DNA of 64,000 nucleotides from Tetracentron sinense (taxonomy: Eukaryota; Streptophyta; Magnoliopsida; Trochodendrales; Trochodendraceae). The number at the start of each line of letters is the position of its first letter. The stretch's first letter is position 1. The DNA is taken from the NCBI GenBank assembly GCA_015143295.1, contig CM026556.1, forward strand, positions 20,584,547 through 20,648,546. Direction: 5' to 3'. Under the pieces are notes generated by a model. That model saw only the letters and a program-made list of their open reading frames with translations, made no database searches and was not told the DNA's origin. Shown piece after piece: positions 58,471-64,000 of the stretch. The position numbers were made by a program, and so were the translations under genes.

Positions 58471-59140
58471 TAGACAAATTTGGAAAAAATTTGTTCTATC
58501 CAGTTGATCACAGGGCTTGCCTGATCAACTGGATGGTCTGCCTAATCGGCTGGATTGCCTATCTGATCGACTGGATAGGCCATTTTTATTTGCAGAATCC
58601 ATTTTCAAAACCTTTAAGATAGGATTTGGTTCCAAGGTTTTGTACTTAACCTTTATGAGTAAGATGATCATGTTTTAAGGTCCTTAATCATATTTTAATA
58701 TTATTTCAAGGGACCTATGGTCAATCTAAGGTATTTTGAGCTTTTTCACCAAATCAACTACTTGAGGATTTTTACAATAAATCCTAGACAGACCACACTT
58801 ACTACCTAGACTAAGAACTTGATGGAGATGATCCTTTGGCTTTTATGGTCTTCAGTAGTAGTGCCTTCAAGACAATCTTCTAGAATCATTTTTGCTTATG
58901 GTTGAATATCTTCTTGAAGCTTTGATTTGGAATTGTCATCATGCCTTGACTTAACCTTTTTCATTGAAGGTTCTTGAACTTTACTTGAAATCACTTCAAT
59001 AATTCTTTACTTGAAATCACTTCTTTAATTCTTGAATACTGTAGAAATGATTGCTCATGGAAGACATTAGTATTACAAGAGTCATTTCATTATTTATGTC
59101 ATCATTAATTAAGGGATTTTCGAAACCAAAAATTCACTTT
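58471..59140. other. Copia LTR-like continuation and AT-rich spacer
   Basis: 58498-58585 repeats words CCAGTTGATCACAG, TGATCAACTGGAT, TAATCGGCTGGATT and TGATCGACTGGAT, like the Sirevirus LTR left of the solo LTRs. Beyond ~58800 I see only AT-rich sequence and a short duplication (TTTACTTGAAATCACTTC at ~58980 and 59008). No gene. Confidence 0.5.
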
Positions 59141-60084
59141 GGGCTCTGGAGGTGCATGTTAGCAACATTCCTTTTTTGAAGTTTGGTGTATGTTAGCAAT
59201 TGAAGAGTTGCTTCTAGCCTAGGGTTTCATGGTGGAAGCCATGGCCGCCGGCCACACTGGGGGGGGGGGAGGGGTTCTTCCTCTAAACCCCCGGATGCAG
59301 AACTTTCTTATGCAGAGGCTGCTCGTGTGAAGTCTTTTGCTAAAGGTACTAAGGCCTCAAGATCACTGGTTCCGGAAAACATCAATATTATTAAATCTAT
59401 TGCTGCGTTTCAAGGTGAACCAGCCTTGTTTCTAACTCCGGATGAATCTGCTAAATTAGCAGCACCCTTAAAGCTTTCTCTTGTTGCTAAATGTGTCGCG
59501 ACCCAAAATACCCCCTGGGAGTTAGGGATACTTTGGCTCGTGATGTGCCATATCCGATACCAAACCATCCTGTAATAACATCCAAGTCATGACAAACATA
59601 ATCATAAATAAGGCGGAAGCTTAAACCAATGTGCGGAAGCGTAATCCAAAAATTTCTTTTCTATACATGCTGTGTATTCCAAGTTTGTACATACATAACA
59701 AAAGTAAAGGTGGACATGCCCACCTATCAAAATACAAAATGATAATCCTCTCTCTCTCTCTCTATATAATCACTCTAAAAGGGCCAGTGGTCTAAGTCAT
59801 TTGCCTCCTCCTGAGGCTCTACATATGGCTCCTCCTCGCCATAATCCTCCTCTATCCAGGGCCCCTGATCACAGATGTCAAATGGAGTCCGTGTACCTGC
59901 CGACATAACATGTACGGCTGAGCATGGAATACTCAGCGAGCAAAATCTACTAGCTAACAATGCTATCATAATCACAATATTTTATACAGTGCGTAAAAGA
60001 ATACAATCACCAAAATCCATGCTTAAAACCCGTCAGGAAAAACCTTTCATAAAACTTGTTCTTTTCATGGAAAACAAACCTTCT

Positions 60085-60380
60085 CATGTATGCTTATGAG
60101 TTCTTATGAATGCTTGTGAGCCTCGTGTTTTCTTATGAGTTCTTATGAGCTTAGAGTTCTTGTGAGCTCGTGAGTACTTGTGAGCTTATGAGCTTCTTGT
60201 GAGCTTATGAGTACTTGTGAGCTTCTTGTGAGCTTATGATCCTTGTGAGCTTGTTCTCCTTGGAGACATATGCAAGATCTTAGACTTGTGAGTTTCTTAT
60301 GAGTTCTTGAAAAGCCTTGCGAGACTTATGATCCGTGGAGTTTATGCGAGATCTTAGACTTGATCCTTGTGAGCATGAAG
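60085..60380 (-). repeat. Degenerate repeat in third solo LTR
   Basis: Phrases such as CTTGTGAGCTTATGAG and TTCTTATGAG recur with irregular spacing, in the same slot as the minisatellites of the other Tekay-type LTRs. Confidence 0.75.
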
Positions 60381-61360
60381 TAACCGATCTTAGAATGCCA
60401 ACCCAAAGTTTGGCTTAGTCAACTCTTATGCATGTATGCTTCTTACTTATGAATGCCTTTGAAAATCCTCTTATGTTTTCTTGAAAATTCATGCTTATGA
60501 GAAAAACCAAGGTCGTGCAATACTTATCGTGCGTAGAGTGCTTGTGAGCATTATAACATCTATGTGGAAAGCTTTAACTAAATAAACATGTTCATGCAAG
60601 GCATAATGATCATTATAGTATACTTGAATACCTTAATAACTCATATGGTTCATGCAAGCTATATTAGCATCATAACATACTTAGACAATTCTAGAATGTA
60701 GAACATTTCATTCATTGCATCACATCATAACAATCATGGCTTCTAAGCCTAATTCATCATATCACACTTAAATTCATGGTTCCTTGGAGGATATTAACAC
60801 TAACTTGCACTTATAGTCATATTCACCCTTTTATTGGAAAACCCCCAAAATCTTAAATCCTTATTTGCTTATTTGAACATAATCAAGTTCGCCCAAAATC
60901 CCTTGTTTGTCATTGCATCATAGTATACTTAAAATTATGGTTCATTTAAAGGTATTACAATTTTCTTACAAGTTTAGCCATATTCATCCTTGTTATTGAA
61001 AAACCCCCAATTTGTAAAACCCTATTTGATTGTTTATTCATGATCTAGTTCACCCAATTTCCACACTTCCTATTTGTATCATAATAGAATTAAAATCACC
61101 TATAGAATCATCTTTGTATGATAACAAGGTTAGATAGTAGTTTACTAACCTATTTGGATCAATTTCTAGGTTGAAGAAACCCCTTGAGAAAAATCCTCAC
61201 TTGATTGGAATGATCCAAGCTCAATTTGGAGAAGATCAAACCCTTGTTGAAGCTTTTCTTGATTCCAAATCAAAACCCTATTTGGAATCCTCAAGATCCT
61301 CTCCTTCTCTTTCTAGGAACTCTCCTTGGTTTAGGGTAAACCAAAAACCCTCCTAAAGTC

Positions 61361-61374
61361 TTCTATTTATAGTG
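61361..61374 (-). promoter_or_regulatory. TATA box of third solo LTR
   Basis: CACTATAAATAGAA on the minus strand, ~55 bp downstream of the palindromic-word array. Confidence 0.5.
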
Positions 61375-61427
61375 TAAGGGGTGAAAAACCCCTAAAAAAT
61401 CGCATCCAAGAAAGTAAAATCGCGTAT

Positions 61428-61613
61428 CTACGATCGTTCGTAGTGATTTACGATCGATCGTAGCCTTCTACGATCGATCGTAGCTTCCTACGATCAATCG
61501 TAGTTTCACCCGAGAGTTTCCAGCATTTCTGGGGATTTACGATCGATCGTAGCAACTCTACGATCGTTCGTAGCTCCGCTACGATCGTTCGTAGGGTCCC
61601 TACGAGCGATCGC
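61428..61613. repeat. CTACGATCGATCGTAG palindrome array in third solo LTR
   Basis: Eight 16-bp words at 61428, 61448, 61468, 61488, 61537, 61558, 61579 and 61600. The one at 61468 is a perfect palindrome; others differ by one or two bases. Spacing is 20-21 bp within two clusters (four plus four). Confidence 0.93.
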
Positions 61614-63377
61614 AACTTTTGCAGAAAGCTTCAGCATTTTTGCGTTTTTGTATCTCGGCCATAACTTTTGACTCGCTTGTCCGATTTTGACGATTCAACT
61701 TGCGTTGGATTTTTATTTCGAAGGAGAACAACTTTCATGTTTTTCACAACTTCCAATTCTTCCTTTTTATTGGACCATTTTGCCCCTAAACCAGACTGAT
61801 CCGAAATTGGGTTTCGTTAGTCCAGATTTTAAACCGACCCGACTTCAGAAATCGGTCTTTTGACCTAACACCAACTCAAAACCAAGACAAGTGATCAACA
61901 TGAACCCCGAAGAGGGTTCAATTATCTTTCCAAAAATCCAAGAATCGCTTGATTCCGACGAGCGGTGTGAACGCTAGGGCTATTTAGAGTCGAGGGTATG
62001 CCAATGCATAACCCTTGTCAATACTCAAGAGTATTCTATACTCTTGCCTATTTCATTCCAAACACCCATACACCATAAACATTCTTAAATGCTTTAGTAT
62101 ATGATATCATTCTTCGTACATGGCCATCAAGATCCGGGGTTCTACAAAATGTTCGTATGGGAGGCCGTCTTTCCCTGTTGTTCGAGAGTTTTTTAAGCTT
62201 AACTACCACTTGAAGTTTTATTATCATATTGGGGTGATCGATTCTCAGCATCTTCCCATTCAGTTTTCTGCAGAAGAAGATTATCTCACCATCTACCTTA
62301 AGGAATACTGCTATATTAATGGTCTTCTCCTCCGTTTCATCAAGTGGACACCAAATTTTAGCGCTGGAATTGAACCTTCCATTGTCCCGGTCTAGATCTC
62401 TCTCCCTAACCTGCCTCTTCATTTATTTCAAGAACAAATTCTTAGATCGATTGGATCTGCAGTAGGGAAAGTCCTTTGTATTGATGGTCCCACTAAGATG
62501 CTTACCAGACCAAATAAAGCCAGATTATGTGTCGATCTTGATATTACAAAATCTAAACACTCACGTATTTGGTTGGGCATTGGAGCGGCAGGATGATGGC
62601 AACAAATTATCTATGAAAAGGAGATTGCTTACTGGTCTTATTGTTCAAGACAAGGACATTCAGAATTAGTATGCAGATTGGCCCTCAAGCATGTTCATGG
62701 TGCAGAAGTTATTGAGGACATCAACAAAGATAAAAAAAATAGTAAAGAAGGTAAAAAGATTTGGGTACGAAAAGAGAAACAACAAAATCTGGATTTTCCG
62801 GAAGATGTAATCAATAAAATCTCAGAACATAGTGAGGAAGGTATTGAAATAGACAAGGAAATGGACGGTGTCCCTTTGGATCAGACAAATATTGAGAGAG
62901 AGAACAACCTTGAGGACCAGCAAACTGGTGAAGAACCAAGTGAAGAAACTAATATTGGTATATCTAAAAAGTCCAATCCTAATACAACCCAGAATGTTGA
63001 AGAGCACAGTGGAGATAGCAGCGTGAATAACAGTGAAGATGCTATGCTGTCTTGCCATCCTAATACTAAAGTGTTGAAGAAAAGAATGGTGTCTTCGATT
63101 ACTCCTACAAAGAGAATCAGATCGGATATTAATTGGCTATCATCTTCTTCTTGGGAATTTCATCATGAGGTAAATAATATTCCTTTTGAAAATAAAGCAA
63201 GCTTTTTAATGAAAGGAAAAAAATTTCTTGCTAAGATTCAGCATATAAAAAAACTATTAGAACTTGAGGAGAAGGAACTAATTCAAAAACAGAAGAAAGG
63301 TATTCCTCCGACAGACAGAATCACTAGATCTAGAGCACAAGCTCCTCTCTTGTTGGTTGGTCATCATATAGTTTCCA

Positions 63378-64000
63378 ATGATTAGGATATTATCGTGGAA
63401 CATTCGAGGGGTTGGTAATATAGCTTCTAAAACCAGGTTAAAGAGTCTTGTTACTTCTCATAATATATCTATGGTGGCCATTATGGAGCCAATGCAATCT
63501 GCCAATAATATTGTGATGCTCAGCAAGTTACTTAATATGCAAGGTTATTTATCACAGGATAAGATTTGGATATTTTGGAAGGATTGGTTGAATGTTTCTC
63601 TTTTTGCTTCGCTTGATCAAGCCCTTCTCATCGATGTGAAAATTCAAGGATTAGATATGATCAGATGCGGTTTTATCTATGCTAAATGTCTTACCAATGA
63701 TAGGTTGATCCTTTGGAATGATATGACTCTTCTTTTATCTAACTTCAATGGTCATCTCCTTCTGGCTGGTGATTTCAATGCTATTACTAATTCAGGGGAA
63801 AAATTAGGAGGTAGAGATACTAATATTCGTTCTATGGAAGAATTTAATGCTTTTATCAATGACATGGGCCTTCTCGATGCTGGGTTTTCTGGAAATAAAT
63901 TCACTTGGTGCAACAATCAAGCGGGTCTTAATAGAATCTATGCTCATCTGGACCGTATTATGTTTAATGTGGAGTGGAGCAATAAACTTCCTGCACCTCA
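63378..64000 (+). CDS. LINE ORF2 N-terminus: APE-type endonuclease (runs off window)
   Basis: Open from ATG 63378 to the window end (207 codons, no stop). MIRILSWNIRGVGN, AIMEPMQS, LLLAGDFNAI, GFSGNKFTWCNN and AHLDRIMFN are the exonuclease-endonuclease-phosphatase domain that nicks target DNA for LINE insertion: N in SWNIRG, E in MEP, D and N in GDFNA. Reverse transcriptase should follow beyond 64000. The start overlaps the ORF1 stop by 8 nt (AATGATTAG), suggesting coupled re-initiation. No damage is visible here, unlike ORF1. Confidence 0.92.
   Translation, partial: MIRILSWNIRGVGNIASKTRLKSLVTSHNISMVAIMEPMQSANNIVMLSKLLNMQGYLSQDKIWIFWKDWLNVSLFASLDQALLIDVKIQGLDMIRCGFIYAKCLTNDRLILWNDMTLLLSNFNGHLLLAGDFNAITNSGEKLGGRDTNIRSMEEFNAFINDMGLLDAGFSGNKFTWCNNQAGLNRIYAHLDRIMFNVEWSNKLPAP

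Larger units (their letters stand above)
59494..62146 (-). repeat. Tekay-type solo LTR in LINE ORF1, TSD AAATG
   Basis: Plus-strand ends TGTCGCGACCC and GGGGTTCTACA, flanked by AAATG at 59489-59493 and 62147-62151; 2653 bp. A minus-strand TATA CTATAAATAG is at ~61372-61363, a CTACGATCGATCGTAG array at 61428-61613, the conserved block at ~61659-61716 and a degenerate CTTGTGAGCTTATGAG repeat at ~60085-60380. Confidence 0.93.
59229..63385 (+). pseudogene. LINE (plant L1) ORF1: DUF4283 and zinc knuckle, split by a solo LTR
   Basis: Likely start ATG 59229 or 59241 (MAAGHTGG-like). The frame that carries the body (SYAEAARVKSFAKG at ~59306) differs from the ATG frame across an 11-G run at 59259-59269, either a frameshift or a homopolymer error. 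The DUF4283 RNA-binding-like domain runs from ~59400, is interrupted at 59493 and resumes at 62152 (SYGRPSFPVVREFF, FSAEEDYLTIYLKEY, IKWTPNF). TAG 62393-62395 replaces an expected Trp before ISLPNLPLHLF, and TGA 62594-62596 is another stop. The knuckle YWSYCSRQGHSELVC lacks its first Cys. The acidic, low-complexity C-terminus (62678-63385) is open. It would bind LINE RNA; this copy is dead. Confidence 0.85.

Overview
This window is plant nuclear repeat DNA. It is AT-rich and packed with Ty3/gypsy and Ty1/copia LTR retrotransposons plus two plant L1-type LINEs, most of them inserted into one another. The element families are those of flowering plants: Athila, Tekay/Del, Tat/Ogre and Sirevirus. 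The species cannot be told. I found no convincing host gene, tRNA, rRNA or CRISPR array.

Layout. 1-9211: Athila-type element, cut by the window's left edge, with long gag and pol reading frames and a 3' LTR. 9212-12631: decayed Tekay/Del-type pol, apparently the host of the Athila insertion. 12632-14815: a composite of partial Tekay LTR, inverted pol scrap and second Tekay LTR. 14816-19193: remains of a minus-strand Tat element with an antisense extra ORF (putative gypsy-type transposon family) that has its own TATA box. 19194-21190: 5' LTR of an Ogre/Tat-like element. 21191-25440: minus-strand Sirevirus-like derivative with one intact ~416-codon ORF of the putative plant transposon protein family and no gag or pol seen. 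25441-28604: second Ogre-like copy with gag. 28605-29326: copia LTR piece. 29327-33438: a second copy of 12427-16257. 33439-37536: gag-only Tekay derivative and its LTR, abutting LINE ORF2. 37537-38488: LINE 3' end. 38489-48921: a 10.4-kb Ogre-like element with two LTRs, gag, no recognisable pol and a 5-bp target duplication. 48927-48946: the end and poly(A) tail of that LINE. 48947-53659: minus-strand Sirevirus. 53660-58470: a solo LTR containing another solo LTR, both with target duplications. 59229-64000: a second LINE, whose ORF1 is split by a third solo LTR and whose ORF2 runs off the window.

Insertion order can be read in places. The Sirevirus received the LINE, and the LINE's 3' end received the Ogre-like element (AGTGG duplication). 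The Sirevirus LTR received a Tekay-type LTR (TAGAC), which received another (CCTTT). LINE 2 received a third (AAATG).

The least expected signal is a class of short GATC/TCGA-centred palindromic words. They occur as arrays inside LTRs of both Ty1/copia and Ty3/gypsy families. Part of one array, with its spacer, is recognisably the same sequence in a Sirevirus-like LTR (~21987-22110) and a Tekay-type solo LTR (~56541-56690). Each LTR family carries its own version of the word. In the Tekay-type LTRs the array lies next to a conserved ~57-bp block, and a family-specific minisatellite fills the same slot 600-940 bp from the LTR 3' end.
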